Positions 8,277 through 17,366 of a DNA stretch of 64,000 nt are shown in pieces; the stretch's first letter is position 1; every line of letters starts with the position of its first letter. The DNA is from CAZMMV01 sp964637035 (GTDB lineage: Bacteria > Bacillota > Clostridia > Tissierellales > Tissierellaceae): NCBI GenBank assembly GCA_964637035.1, contig CAZWTU010000003.1, positions 7,239 through 71,238 on the forward strand. The letters are read 5' to 3'. Under the pieces are notes generated by a model. It had not been told where the DNA came from. It searched no databases and was given only the letters and a program-made list of their open reading frames with translations. The position numbers and the translations under genes were made by a program.

Positions 8277-10049
8277 TTATATAGATACTCTAAAGCCTTG
8301 TATTGTAATTTGTAAATTAGTCTTACCCATATATTCATTGACTGTGGGATAGTATAAAACATCTATAAATATATTATTATTTATTCCATTATATATTTTA
8401 TTAAGGCCTTCTTTGCCATGAATTGTAACTATACTATCTTCAAATTTAACTATATCTCCAAAATATATAGCCTCCATAGTAATATTATTTTTATTTTGCA
8501 GAATTAGTTTTAAGACATTTCTATTTTTACCTAGTATAAATCCTTTTTTAATAATTAAATTCTTATCACCAAATAAAGGTTTATTATTACCTTTACCAAA
8601 AGGTTCTAAAACCTTCAATTCATCAATTAGTTTATAACTAATATAGTCTAAGGATAGTTGCATGTCAATATATTTCTTAAATATTAGGTCATCTTTTGTC
8701 AATATAGAATTTTTATTTAGATTTTCACGTAAAATTCCAATATTATTTTCTTCTAAAGTCATACCGGCTGCCATAGGATGTCCACCAAATTGCAATAATA
8801 AATCATTGCATTTAGTTAATTCTTCAAACATATTATACTCTTCAATGGATCTACCAGACCCCTTGGCCCCATCAGAACCCTTAGTCAATACTATTGTAGG
8901 CCTGTTATACTTTTCTTTTATTCTACCTGCTATTATACCTGCTACACTTTCATGTATGTCTGGCTCATAAACTACTAAAACCTTATCCTGTAAAAGCCCA
9001 TCCTCTACAATAATATTATCTACCATATCAACACCATCATAGGTTAATTGCTTTCTTTCATCATTTAATTGCTTAAGCTCTTTGGCTATCCTACTGGCAG
9101 TATCCATATCTCTTGCAAGTAATAAATCCAAAGCTTTTAAGGCTGAATCCAGTCTGCCAGAAGCATTGATACTAGGCCCAATAACAAAGCCAAGGTGATA
9201 AGTACCTATTTCTTTGTCTTCAATGCCTGTTTCCTTTATTAAAGCTTTTAAGCCTATATTACTTGTATTATTTAAAAGCTCAAGTCCTTTTTTTACAATA
9301 ACCCTGTTTTCATCTATTAAATCTACTATATCACATACTGTAGCTATTGCCGCATATTCTAAAAAATCATAACTTTCCTCATCTGGTATATTAAAAACAG
9401 AGTATAATCTTTCTATAAGTTTGAAGCTTATACCTGCACCACATAGGATTTTAAAAGGATACTTGCAATCATATTGCTTTGGATTGACTACAGCATCTGC
9501 CTGTGTATGTATATATTTCTTTTCCCCAAATTCGTCTATGGAAAAAGGCATATCATGATGATCTGTAACTATAACAGTTAAGCCTATATCTTTAGCCAAT
9601 TGGATTGGACCAATGGCTGCAATTCCATTGTCACATGTTATTATAGTATCTATACCATCTTCCTTGGCATTTTTAACAATACTATCATTTATACCATAGC
9701 CATCTGAAACCCTATCTGGAATAACATAATCCACCAGCCCACCTAATCTTTGAATTCCCTTGTACAATATATAAATAGACATAACTCCGTCAACATCAAA
9801 ATCTCCAACTATTCTAATCTTCTCTTTGCCTTCTATCTTTTCTTTAATAATCATAGTGGACCTTTCCAAATCCTTCATAAGCTCAGGTTTATGCAATTTA
9901 TCTAAAGTAGGATCCAAATAGCTTTCTATTATATTATTGTCGGTTATACTCCTATTTATAAGAAGCTTGGACAAAAATTTAGATATATTATGTCTTTTAG
10001 AAATTTGATTTAAATCCCCAGGCCTATTTTTTATGAACCATTTTTCCAA
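8277..10049 (-). CDS. recJ: Single-stranded-DNA-specific 5'-3' exonuclease
   Basis: The protein (about 590 residues) has the DHH phosphoesterase motifs of RecJ: VGDFDVDGV, DNGIAAI, TDHHDMPF, then GGHPMAAG in the DHHA1 domain, followed by an OB-type C-terminal domain. RecJ degrades single-stranded DNA in recombination and base-excision repair. I place the start at TTG 10049, preceded at six bases by GGGGTG; the ATG at 10082 has no ribosome-binding site and lies inside a hairpin. The C-terminal region is shorter than in Bacillus RecJ. It is 18 bases upstream of relA, and the pair is commonly linked. Confidence 0.93.
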   Translation of the reverse strand: MEKWFIKNRPGDLNQISKRHNISKFLSKLLINRSITDNNIIESYLDPTLDKLHKPELMKDLERSTMIIKEKIEGKEKIRIVGDFDVDGVMSIYILYKGIQRLGGLVDYVIPDRVSDGYGINDSIVKNAKEDGIDTIITCDNGIAAIGPIQLAKDIGLTVIVTDHHDMPFSIDEFGEKKYIHTQADAVVNPKQYDCKYPFKILCGAGISFKLIERLYSVFNIPDEESYDFLEYAAIATVCDIVDLIDENRVIVKKGLELLNNTSNIGLKALIKETGIEDKEIGTYHLGFVIGPSINASGRLDSALKALDLLLARDMDTASRIAKELKQLNDERKQLTYDGVDMVDNIIVEDGLLQDKVLVVYEPDIHESVAGIIAGRIKEKYNRPTIVLTKGSDGAKGSGRSIEEYNMFEELTKCNDLLLQFGGHPMAAGMTLEENNIGILRENLNKNSILTKDDLIFKKYIDMQLSLDYISYKLIDELKVLEPFGKGNNKPLFGDKNLIIKKGFILGKNRNVLKLILQNKNNITMEAIYFGDIVKFEDSIVTIHGKEGLNKIYNGINNNIFIDVLYYPTVNEYMGKTNLQITIQGFRVSI

Positions 10050-10071
10050 TAAAATCACCCCAATAAAATAA

Positions 10072-10100
10072 AATTTAGACACTTGAAAAGCGTCTAAATT
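10072..10100 (-). terminator. Hairpin terminator between lapA and recJ
   Basis: AATTTAGAC and GTCTAAATT form a nine-pair stem around an 11-base loop, followed on the minus strand by TTATTTTATT. It ends just before the recJ ribosome-binding site, so it could reduce read-through from lapA into recJ. Confidence 0.55.
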
Positions 10101-10122
10101 CTACTCTTTTAATCTATAAAAT

Positions 10123-10512
10123 CTAGTCAATAATATGAGTTTCCTGTTTTTGAGATTCTATAAGTGTTTGTAAGTTTTCCTTGTCCTCTTCCAAAGAATC
10201 AACTAAGATTTCTAATCTCTTTTTTTCCCCTTCTAAATCTTCAACAGAGGACTTTAGCTGATTACCACTTTCCTCACTATCAGATACAAGCTTATTTAAA
10301 TGCTTAATCTCTTTTTTTAGTTTCAAAGACCTAACACCACTAAAAATGGCCGCAATAATAGCTCCAAAAAGTGTAGAAACTAAAATAATTAATGCTTGAG
10401 ATAATTGTACCTCAGTAAAAAATAAATCTATTAAAACTTTTTCACTATTATTTAATGCAAACAATGCAATTATTGCAGCGAAAACTAATGATAAAATAAA
10501 TCCCTTTTCCAC
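10123..10512 (-). CDS. LapA-family (DUF1049) membrane protein
   Basis: The 129-residue protein has two hydrophobic segments (about 5-25 and 38-60) followed by a charged coiled coil (about 65-125), the layout of the lipopolysaccharide assembly protein A (LapA/YciS) family. In Gram-positive bacteria the role is unknown. It lies between secF and recJ, with terminator hairpins on both sides, so it may be largely its own transcription unit. Confidence 0.75.
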   Translation of the reverse strand: MEKGFILSLVFAAIIALFALNNSEKVLIDLFFTEVQLSQALIILVSTLFGAIIAAIFSGVRSLKLKKEIKHLNKLVSDSEESGNQLKSSVEDLEGEKKRLEILVDSLEEDKENLQTLIESQKQETHIID

Positions 10513-10560
10513 AAAAATACCCCCTACATATCGTATTTAGATATATAATACCCTATAATG

Positions 10561-10598
10561 CTAAAATAAAAACTGCTATTTGGCAGTTTTTATTTTAG
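10561..10598 (-). terminator. Terminator overlapping the 3' end of secF
   Basis: A perfect 16-base inverted repeat (10561-10576 with 10583-10598) closes a six-base loop. The right arm includes the last secF codons and the TAG stop is at the stem-loop junction. A T-rich stretch within the stem gives the U-tract. Confidence 0.75.
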
Positions 10599-11439
10599 AG
10601 TTTAATTTAAATAATGCAGGAGATGCTATAAACAGTGAAGAATAAGTACCTGATAAAATTCCTATAATTAGTGGTAAAGCTAATACCTTAATATCTTCAA
10701 CGCCTAATGCATAAAGAACCACAACAGCCACCAATGTTGTAACACTAGTATTTATAGTTCTGCTTAGAGATTTTTTTATACTGGAATTTATTGTTTCTTC
10801 CATTGTTTGCCTAGGATATAATTTAAAATTTTCCCTTATTCTATCAAAAATTACTATGGTATCATTTATAGAATATCCTAATACAGCTAAAATTGCTGCA
10901 ATAAAAGAATTGTTTACAGGAATTCTAAATATAGAGTAAACAGCTAGCATTATCAAAACATCATGGGCTAATGCAATTATTGCTGCCAAACCAAAGGCAA
11001 ATTGAAACCTCCATGTGATATATGCTAACATCAAAACTGTAGCTATCACCGTAGATAAGAGGGCCTTGTTTTTAATTTCATCACTTATAGTAGCACCAAA
11101 TTTTTTAGATTGATAATTATCTTCAGCTACACCATATTTTTCTACAAATTTGTTAACTATGTTACTAATTTCATTGTTTTTCATGTCCTTAGTACTCTTA
11201 ATTATAACAGTATCTTTTTCAGAACCTGCATGGATAATACTTGCACCACTATCATACTCATCTACAATTTTCCTAACTTCATCAACTTCTATAAATTTAC
11301 CAACATTAACTTCTATTAAAGTTCCACCACTAAAATCTATACCATAATTTAAGCCTTTAACAAAAAACATAAGAAGACCAATTACTATTATGATAGTGGA
11401 AATCATTGCATATATCTTTCTATTCTTTATAATATTCAT
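10576..11439 (-). CDS. secF: Protein translocase subunit SecF
   Basis: The 287-residue protein has six predicted membrane segments with a large extracytoplasmic loop after the first, which includes GIDFSGGTLIEV near residues 32-43, and the conserved GYSINDTIVIFDRIREN segment near residue 190-205. With SecD it forms the proton-motive-force-driven partner of SecYEG that helps complete protein export. secD and secF are separate genes here and 15 bases apart. The last codons form part of the terminator stem. Confidence 0.96.
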   Translation of the reverse strand: MNIIKNRKIYAMISTIIIVIGLLMFFVKGLNYGIDFSGGTLIEVNVGKFIEVDEVRKIVDEYDSGASIIHAGSEKDTVIIKSTKDMKNNEISNIVNKFVEKYGVAEDNYQSKKFGATISDEIKNKALLSTVIATVLMLAYITWRFQFAFGLAAIIALAHDVLIMLAVYSIFRIPVNNSFIAAILAVLGYSINDTIVIFDRIRENFKLYPRQTMEETINSSIKKSLSRTINTSVTTLVAVVVLYALGVEDIKVLALPLIIGILSGTYSSLFIASPALFKLNSKIKTAK

Positions 11440-11454
11440 CTCATCACCCCTTCA

Positions 11455-12720
11455 TTAAACCCCATATAGTTTTGTATTTTTTCCACCCGTAATCGATACA
11501 ATTAATTTTAATAGATATTTGGATATGAAAACAGCTGTTATCATAGAAGCAAGTATACCTATTATTAAAGTAACACCAAATCCTCTAATTGGTCCAACAC
11601 CAAAGTAATATAGGACTCCGCCAGCTATTAGTGTTGTAATATTTGCATCTAGTACCGAAGTAAGTGCTCTTTTATATCCTGTTTCTACTGCTGTCCTAAT
11701 AGTTTTTCCTATTTTTATTTCTTCCTTGATTCTTTCAAATATCAATACATTGGCATCTACTGCCATACCAACAGATAATATTAGACCTGCTATACCAGGT
11801 AAAGTTAATTTTACCCCTAAGCTAATCATTGTAAATATAACTATCAAAGTATAAATTGTTAAACCAATACAAGAAATAAATCCGGGAACCCTATACATAA
11901 GAATCATGTAAGCGAATATTATAAGAAGTGCTATTGCACCAGCTAAAATACTTTTTTCATAGGCTTCCAGACCAAGTGTAGGCCCTATGACTTCTGTTTG
12001 TAATTCTTCCATTTCGACTGGTAAGGCACCTGCACGAATTAAAGTAGCCAAGTTGTCTGCTCCCTCTAAATCAAATCCACCCTCTATAACAGCCTTGCCA
12101 TCACTAATTTTTGTGCCTACAGCTGGAGCAGATATTATTTGATCATCTAGTTCAATAGATATAATCCTATCTTCCCTGGCCTCTTCTCCTGCCAATCTAC
12201 CAGTTGCCTCTGCAAAATTTGCAGCGCCTTCCTTATTAAACTCTAAACTTACAACAATAGTTTGTTGACCTAATTGATTTTTGCTATATTGAACCTCTGA
12301 ACCTACTACATGTTTACCTGTAACTACAATATTTCCTTCTGGATCTTTAAATTGTAATTGGGCTGTTTTACCAATTAAATCAATGGCTTCTTGAGGATTG
12401 TCTAATCCTGCTAATTCAACCCTAATCCTATTTTTACCCTCTATGAAAATATTTGGCTCTGAAATCCCAAGACCATTGACCCTTTCATTTATAATTGCTT
12501 TTGATTGTTCCATAAGTCTTTGTAAATCTTCGCCTGTTGCATCAGTTTTCGCTTCTAAAACAACATAGACGCCTCCAGCCAAATCTAGCCCTAATTCTAC
12601 TGCATCCTTAGCCTTTGTTATCTCAAAGTTTCCAATTTTAATTCCATTGATTGCAACAAAGCTTGCTCCTCCAACTAATAATAATATTAGTAAGAATATA
12701 ATTGTATTTTTAGATTTCAT
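11455..12720 (-). CDS. secD: Protein translocase subunit SecD
   Basis: The protein (421 residues from ATG 12720) starts with a membrane anchor, then the LGLDLAGGVYVVLEA periplasmic-type motif (about 45-60), a large external domain, and six-segment transmembrane core with GMAVDANVLIFERIKEE (about 325-340). It is the SecF partner. The start at MKSKNTII is favoured by GAGGAGG nine bases upstream; the longer reading frame start is within the scfB end. The first 11 bases overlap scfB, suggesting translational coupling. Confidence 0.95.
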   Translation of the reverse strand: MKSKNTIIFLLILLLVGGASFVAINGIKIGNFEITKAKDAVELGLDLAGGVYVVLEAKTDATGEDLQRLMEQSKAIINERVNGLGISEPNIFIEGKNRIRVELAGLDNPQEAIDLIGKTAQLQFKDPEGNIVVTGKHVVGSEVQYSKNQLGQQTIVVSLEFNKEGAANFAEATGRLAGEEAREDRIISIELDDQIISAPAVGTKISDGKAVIEGGFDLEGADNLATLIRAGALPVEMEELQTEVIGPTLGLEAYEKSILAGAIALLIIFAYMILMYRVPGFISCIGLTIYTLIVIFTMISLGVKLTLPGIAGLILSVGMAVDANVLIFERIKEEIKIGKTIRTAVETGYKRALTSVLDANITTLIAGGVLYYFGVGPIRGFGVTLIIGILASMITAVFISKYLLKLIVSITGGKNTKLYGV

Positions 12721-14086
12721 CTTTTCCCTCCTCATTATTTATCTTTGCCAAAATTGATATGGCACATTCAATTCTTTTCTTTTCCATCTCACAGCCAATT
12801 TTATAAGCTTGGCTAAGGTCATTATTTGCATAGTAAGAATTTGCATGACAGCCTCCACTACAATAAAACCTAGCCCAACATTGACTACATTCATCTTTTG
12901 TATATACATTAGAATTTTTAAATTTACTCCTTAATCCTGTGTTTTTGATACCTTCCCATATATTACCTAGCAAGAATTCTTTTTCCCCTACAAATTGATG
13001 GCAGGGATATATATCCCCATCTGGAGTAATAGCTAGGTACTCAGACCCTGCCCCACATCCAACAGCCCTTTTTATCATACATGGACCCTGTTCTAAGTCT
13101 ATCATAAAATGAAAAAATAAAAACTCCTTATCCATTTTTTTAATCTTGATATATTCTTTAGAAAATTTTTCATACTCATCCAGTACATCTTGCAAATGTT
13201 CTTGCCTAAGTGCATAGTCCATTTCTTCTGGTGTTACAACAGGTTCAATAGAAGTCTTTTTAAATCCTTGTTCATAATAATGTAAGGCATCCTTTGTAAA
13301 ATCAATATTTCTATTTGTGAATGTCCCCCTAATATAGTAATCCTTGTCTCCTCTTTTGTCCACAAGTTTCTTAAACTTAGGTAAGATTATATCATGACTT
13401 CCTTCACCATTAATAGTCTGTCTCATATTATCATTTATATGTTTTCTACCATCTAAACTAAGTACAACATTATCCATGTTTTCATTGATAAAATCTATAT
13501 TATCATCATCTAAAAGTACCCCATTAGTTGTAATGGTAAATCTAAAGTTTTTATTATTTTCCTCCTCTATACTTCTACCATATTTAACTAAATCCTTTAC
13601 TAATTGGAAGTTCATCAGGGGTTCTCCACCAAAAAAATCTACTTCCAAATTTCTTCTAGACCCAGAATTTTCAACTAAATAATCTAGGGATCTTTTCCCT
13701 ACTTCAAAACTCATTAAGCTCCTCTCACCTTTAAAATTACCCTGAGATGCAAAACAGTATTCACATTTCAAGTTACAATCATGAGCCACATGTAAACACA
13801 TTGCCTTTACTATATTATCTTCATTATATTTAAAATTAGATATATCTACATCTTCTGAATACAACAATCCATTCCCTACTAAGTTGTCTATTTCGCTGCA
13901 GACCTCAATAAGGGCTTGTCTATTATATTGGCTTTCTAATAAAGTTAATATTTCATCTAAGGTTTTATCCTGATAATAATCTAAAACATCATATACTATT
14001 TCGTCAACAAGATGTACTGCCCCACTATTTACATCTAATAAAATATAATTATCATTTAAATAAAATTTATGTATCTTTGAATTCAT
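12710..14086 (-). CDS. scfB: SCIFF-peptide thioether maturase, radical SAM/SPASM
   Basis: The 458-residue enzyme has an N-terminal RiPP-recognition-like region (about 1-85), a radical SAM core with CNLKCEYCF near residue 108 and FFGGEPLMNF near 150, and a C-terminal SPASM domain with paired cysteines (GCGAGSEYLAITPDGDIYPC and CSQCWARFYCSGGCHANSY). This layout matches the maturases that form Cys-to-Thr thioether links in SCIFF peptides. Its substrate gene scfA is directly upstream. It overlaps secD by 11 bases, linking a peptide-modification system to the export machinery, as often seen in Clostridia. Confidence 0.93.
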   Translation of the reverse strand: MNSKIHKFYLNDNYILLDVNSGAVHLVDEIVYDVLDYYQDKTLDEILTLLESQYNRQALIEVCSEIDNLVGNGLLYSEDVDISNFKYNEDNIVKAMCLHVAHDCNLKCEYCFASQGNFKGERSLMSFEVGKRSLDYLVENSGSRRNLEVDFFGGEPLMNFQLVKDLVKYGRSIEEENNKNFRFTITTNGVLLDDDNIDFINENMDNVVLSLDGRKHINDNMRQTINGEGSHDIILPKFKKLVDKRGDKDYYIRGTFTNRNIDFTKDALHYYEQGFKKTSIEPVVTPEEMDYALRQEHLQDVLDEYEKFSKEYIKIKKMDKEFLFFHFMIDLEQGPCMIKRAVGCGAGSEYLAITPDGDIYPCHQFVGEKEFLLGNIWEGIKNTGLRSKFKNSNVYTKDECSQCWARFYCSGGCHANSYYANNDLSQAYKIGCEMEKKRIECAISILAKINNEEGKDEI

Positions 14087-14121
14087 ATTTGTTTTCCCCC
14101 ATTACTAAACTAACAAAAGAA

Positions 14122-14144
14122 AAAGCAGTGGATAAACCACCACT
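14122..14144 (-). terminator. Hairpin between scfA and scfB
   Basis: AGTGG (144-140) pairs with CCACT (131-127) around an eight-base loop, followed by GCTTTTTCTTTT on the minus strand. It probably lowers read-through, making more precursor than enzyme. Confidence 0.6.
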
Positions 14145-14153
14145 CTTTATCTT

Positions 14154-14294
14154 TTATTTATTCTCACATTTTTGATTTCCAACTGTACAAGAAGTCTTGC
14201 ACGCAGATTGACATGAAGTTTGACATTCCCCACATCCACCCTTAGAAATAGTATCTTTTAAATTTTTACCTGATAATGTTTTTATATGTTTCAT
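14154..14294 (-). CDS. scfA: SCIFF precursor peptide (six cysteines in forty-five residues)
   Basis: A 46-residue ORF begins MKHIKTLSGKNLKDT and has cysteines at 21, 24, 28, 32, 36 and 43, with spacing Cx2Cx3Cx3Cx3Cx6C that fits the clostridial SCIFF family. The leader is lysine-rich and the core has threonines at 27, 34 and 37 available for thioether bonds. AGGAGG-like sequence AAAGGAGG precedes the ATG. It sits directly before the maturase scfB, separated by a hairpin. The biological role of SCIFF is not settled. Confidence 0.95.
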   Translation of the reverse strand: MKHIKTLSGKNLKDTISKGGCGECQTSCQSACKTSCTVGNQKCENK

Positions 14295-14375
14295 AAAAAT
14301 TTCCTCCTTTAAGTAATGTTATTGCTATAAATTATAACATAATAAATAATTAAATAAAAGTAGTTTTATATCTTA

Positions 14376-14741
14376 CTATATGTTTATTCCTATCATTCCA
14401 CCTATCGTTCCAGTTATAAAGGCTAGGATTAATTTACTTATAGACAATATATCCAATGATATAGTCTTTAAAAATATTAAATTGAAAATAATTAAGACAA
14501 TATAATAAGATAAACCAACAATACCACCTATTAACCAACCCTTTTCCTTGACCTTAATAGATGCATATATGCTAGCTGAACCTATGCTTACTACCATTGC
14601 AATAGTATTTAACAAGGAAATCTTGCTTTCTTGAAGACTTGAATAAGTTAATAATAAAGAGAAAACTAAAATTAAAACTACAGTAATAATATAAGCAATC
14701 AACAAACTTTTTAGTAAATAAATAATTTTTTCTTTTTTCAT
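14376..14741 (-). CDS. TIGR04086-family small membrane protein
   Basis: A 121-residue protein with four hydrophobic segments and a glycine-rich C-terminal hairpin (FITGTIGGMIGINI). Size, topology and position just before scfA match the TIGR04086 family, which is known to co-occur with SCIFF in Clostridia. The start at MKKEK is chosen because AGGAGG is eight bases upstream, whereas the ATG two codons before would be only two bases away. Function is unknown. Confidence 0.8.
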   Translation of the reverse strand: MKKEKIIYLLKSLLIAYIITVVLILVFSLLLTYSSLQESKISLLNTIAMVVSIGSASIYASIKVKEKGWLIGGIVGLSYYIVLIIFNLIFLKTISLDILSISKLILAFITGTIGGMIGINI

Positions 14742-14797
14742 ATACATTCCTCCTATCTATACTAAAATCTATTTAAGATAAGAGAAATTTATTACTG

Positions 14798-14831
14798 AAA
14801 AAACTTCCTTATTTAAATAAGGAAGTTTTAA
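14798..14831 (-). terminator. Strong terminator after yajC
   Basis: AAAACTTCCTTATTT (14800-14814) is followed directly by its perfect complement (14815-14829) and a T-run on either strand. It lies between yajC and the TIGR04086 gene. Confidence 0.85.
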
Positions 14832-14841
14832 GTTTAGTGTC

Positions 14842-15126
14842 TTATTTAGATTTATCTACCTTATCTCTGCTAATAACAGAGCCTACAGCCCATTTTGTCA
14901 TATCTAATTTAGTCTTAGCACTTCCTACCTCTATGCTAACCATGTCATCTTTTAATTTAACTACCTTTCCGAAAATCCCACCAATAGTAATAATGTCATC
15001 CCCAATTCTTAGACTATCTCTCATTTCTCTTATTTCTTTTTCTTTTTTTCTTTGCGGTCTAATAGCGAAAAAATAAAAAACAGCTAAAAAACCTATTGGT
15101 AAAATTAAAGCTCCTAGATTACCCAT
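14842..15126 (-). CDS. yajC: Preprotein translocase accessory subunit YajC
   Basis: The 94-residue protein has one N-terminal membrane segment, the conserved FYFFAIRPQRKKEKEI sequence right after it, and a small beta-domain with GDDIITIGGIFGKV. YajC associates with SecDF. It lies downstream of tgt, the usual queA-tgt-yajC order, and is separated from secDF by scfAB. Confidence 0.95.
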   Translation of the reverse strand: MGNLGALILPIGFLAVFYFFAIRPQRKKEKEIREMRDSLRIGDDIITIGGIFGKVVKLKDDMVSIEVGSAKTKLDMTKWAVGSVISRDKVDKSK

Positions 15127-15191
15127 TTATGTATCCCTCCTTTTCTATTATATATATTACCATGAAAAAATATAAATTTCATCTAATATTT

Positions 15192-16307
15192 TTAAAAATA
15201 ACCATATTTTTCATAAAATTCATCCTTATATTCAAGAATTCTATCTTCCTTTATTGCATTTCTAATGTTTTCCATGAGTTTAATTAAAAAATATAAATTA
15301 TGAATTGTAGCTAACCTTGCACCTAGAATTTCATTTACATTAAAAAGATGTCTAATATATGCCCTAGAATAATTTTTACAAGCATAACAATCACACTCTG
15401 GATCTAAGCTTGAAAAATCCTTGGAGTACTTAGCATTTCTTACAACTAGTCTGCCCCTAGAAGTAAATACAGTTCCATTTCTAGCTATTCTTGTAGGCAA
15501 TACACAATCCGCCATATCTATACCTCTTATAACAGATTCAAATAAATAATCTGGAGTACCTACCCCCATTAAATATCTGGGCTTATCCTTAGGAAGTAGT
15601 GGGGTAGTGTAATCTAAAACTTCACACATTAAATCCCTAGGTTCACCTACACTAAGGCCCCCTATTGCATATCCTGGAAAATCTAAATCAACAAGGTCAT
15701 GAGCACTTTTCTCCCTTAAATCCTTATACATCCCACCTTGTACAATTCCAAACAGCCCTTGTTTATCCCAATCCTTATGATATTCCTTACATCTCTTTGC
15801 CCATCTTGTAGTCCTCTCCATGGAATGTACAACATAATCATATTCTGCAGGATAGGGTGCACATTCATCAAAGCACATCATAATATCAGAGCCCAAGGCA
15901 TTTTGAATTTCTATGGATTTTTCTGGACTTATAAAATGTTTAGAACCATCTATATGAGAGCGAAATTCTACTCCCTCTTCCTTAATTTTTCTTAAATCTC
16001 CCAAGGAAAATACTTGAAAACCACCACTATCAGTTAAAATAGGTCCATGCCAATTCATAAATTTATGAAGTCCACCAGCTTCTTTAACCAGTTCATGACC
16101 AGGCTTTAAATAGAGATGATATGTATTGCTTAAAATTATCTGGGCTCCCAGGTCTCGAACTTCTTCTGGTGTCATGGCCTTAACTGTTCCCCTAGTACCT
16201 ACAGGCATAAATATTGGAGTTTCAACTACCCCATGGGGAGTATAAAGTTTTCCAAGCCTAGCCTTAGTATCTTTTGATTCCTTTAAAAGTTCAAATTTAA
16301 TTGCCAT
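15192..16307 (-). CDS. tgt: tRNA-guanine transglycosylase
   Basis: The 371-residue enzyme swaps guanine for preQ1 at position 34 of GUN tRNAs. Visible signatures are DSGGFQVFS near residue 90, GIVQGGMYKDLR near 185, the nucleophile region GIDMADCVLPTRIARNG near 260, and the zinc site CDCYACKNYSRAYIRHL near 300-316. Length is normal. It lies 13 bases after queA, so the two queuosine enzymes are made together. Confidence 0.97.
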   Translation of the reverse strand: MAIKFELLKESKDTKARLGKLYTPHGVVETPIFMPVGTRGTVKAMTPEEVRDLGAQIILSNTYHLYLKPGHELVKEAGGLHKFMNWHGPILTDSGGFQVFSLGDLRKIKEEGVEFRSHIDGSKHFISPEKSIEIQNALGSDIMMCFDECAPYPAEYDYVVHSMERTTRWAKRCKEYHKDWDKQGLFGIVQGGMYKDLREKSAHDLVDLDFPGYAIGGLSVGEPRDLMCEVLDYTTPLLPKDKPRYLMGVGTPDYLFESVIRGIDMADCVLPTRIARNGTVFTSRGRLVVRNAKYSKDFSSLDPECDCYACKNYSRAYIRHLFNVNEILGARLATIHNLYFLIKLMENIRNAIKEDRILEYKDEFYEKYGYF

Positions 16308-16320
16308 CTTATTCCTCCTA

Positions 16321-17346
16321 TTACTTTATAAACATTGAATCACCAAAACTAAAAAACCTATATTTTTCATTTACGGCAACTTTGTAAGCCTTGGATATAA
16401 TTTCCTTAGAAGCAAAACCACTAACTAACATAAGCAGGGTTGATTCAGGTAAATGAAAATTAGTTATCAATTTATCTACAATTTTAAATTTATATCCTGG
16501 ATATATAAATATATCAGTCCAACCAGACCCCTTACTTATAAGTCCTTTTTCATTGCCTAGGGTTTCTAATGTCCTAGTAGTTGTAGTCCCCACTGAAATA
16601 ACTTTTTTACCTCTTAATTTTGTATCATTTATTCTTTCTTCTACTTCTTCAGATAAGTCATAGTATTCACTATGCATATGATGTTCTAATATATTATCTA
16701 CTTTAACCGGCCTAAAAGTGCCTAATCCTACATGGAGGGTTATATAAGCGATATTTACCCCCTTGGCCTTGATTTCATTTAGAAGCCCCTCAGTAAAATG
16801 AAGACCAGCAGTAGGTGCAGCGGCAGAACCAATATTTTTAGAATATACTGTTTGATATCTTTCTTTGTCCTCTAATTTCTCTGTAATATAAGGGGGAAGT
16901 GGCATTTCACCTAATTCATCCAATACTTCTTCAAAAATACCTTCATATTGAAATTGAATATTTCTAGTACCATCTTCTTCAATAGACAAAACCTTTCCCT
17001 TTAATTTACCCTGTCCAAATTCTAAATCATGACCAGGTCTAGCCTTCTTACCAGGCCTAACCAGGCATTCCCATATATCACCTTCAAGTCTTTTAAGAAG
17101 TAAAATTTCTATTTCTTCTTCTTTTCCTATTCTATTGCCGAATAATCTGGCAGGAATTACCCTAGTATCATTTAAAACCAATAAGTCCCCTGGCTGAAAA
17201 TAATTGACAATATCCTTAAATACTTCATGTTTTATTTCCCCAGTGTCTTTATCCAGCACTAATAGCCTTGAATCCTCTCTATGTTTTAAGGGATGTTGTG
17301 CTATTAAATTTTCCGGCAAATCATAATAAAAATCCTTTGTTTTCAT
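16321..17346 (-). CDS. queA: S-adenosylmethionine:tRNA ribosyltransferase-isomerase
   Basis: The 341-residue protein begins MKTKDFYYDLPENLIAQHP, with LLVLNDTRVIPARLFG, the AAPTAGLHFT motif near residue 182 and FHLPESTLLMLVSGFA near 305. QueA adds the epoxycyclopentane part from SAM to preQ1-tRNA, the step after Tgt. It is between spoIID and tgt and is co-transcribed with tgt. Confidence 0.97.
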   Translation of the reverse strand: MKTKDFYYDLPENLIAQHPLKHREDSRLLVLDKDTGEIKHEVFKDIVNYFQPGDLLVLNDTRVIPARLFGNRIGKEEEIEILLLKRLEGDIWECLVRPGKKARPGHDLEFGQGKLKGKVLSIEEDGTRNIQFQYEGIFEEVLDELGEMPLPPYITEKLEDKERYQTVYSKNIGSAAAPTAGLHFTEGLLNEIKAKGVNIAYITLHVGLGTFRPVKVDNILEHHMHSEYYDLSEEVEERINDTKLRGKKVISVGTTTTRTLETLGNEKGLISKGSGWTDIFIYPGYKFKIVDKLITNFHLPESTLLMLVSGFASKEIISKAYKVAVNEKYRFFSFGDSMFIK

Positions 17347-17366
17347 ATGTTCATCCTTCTCTATTT

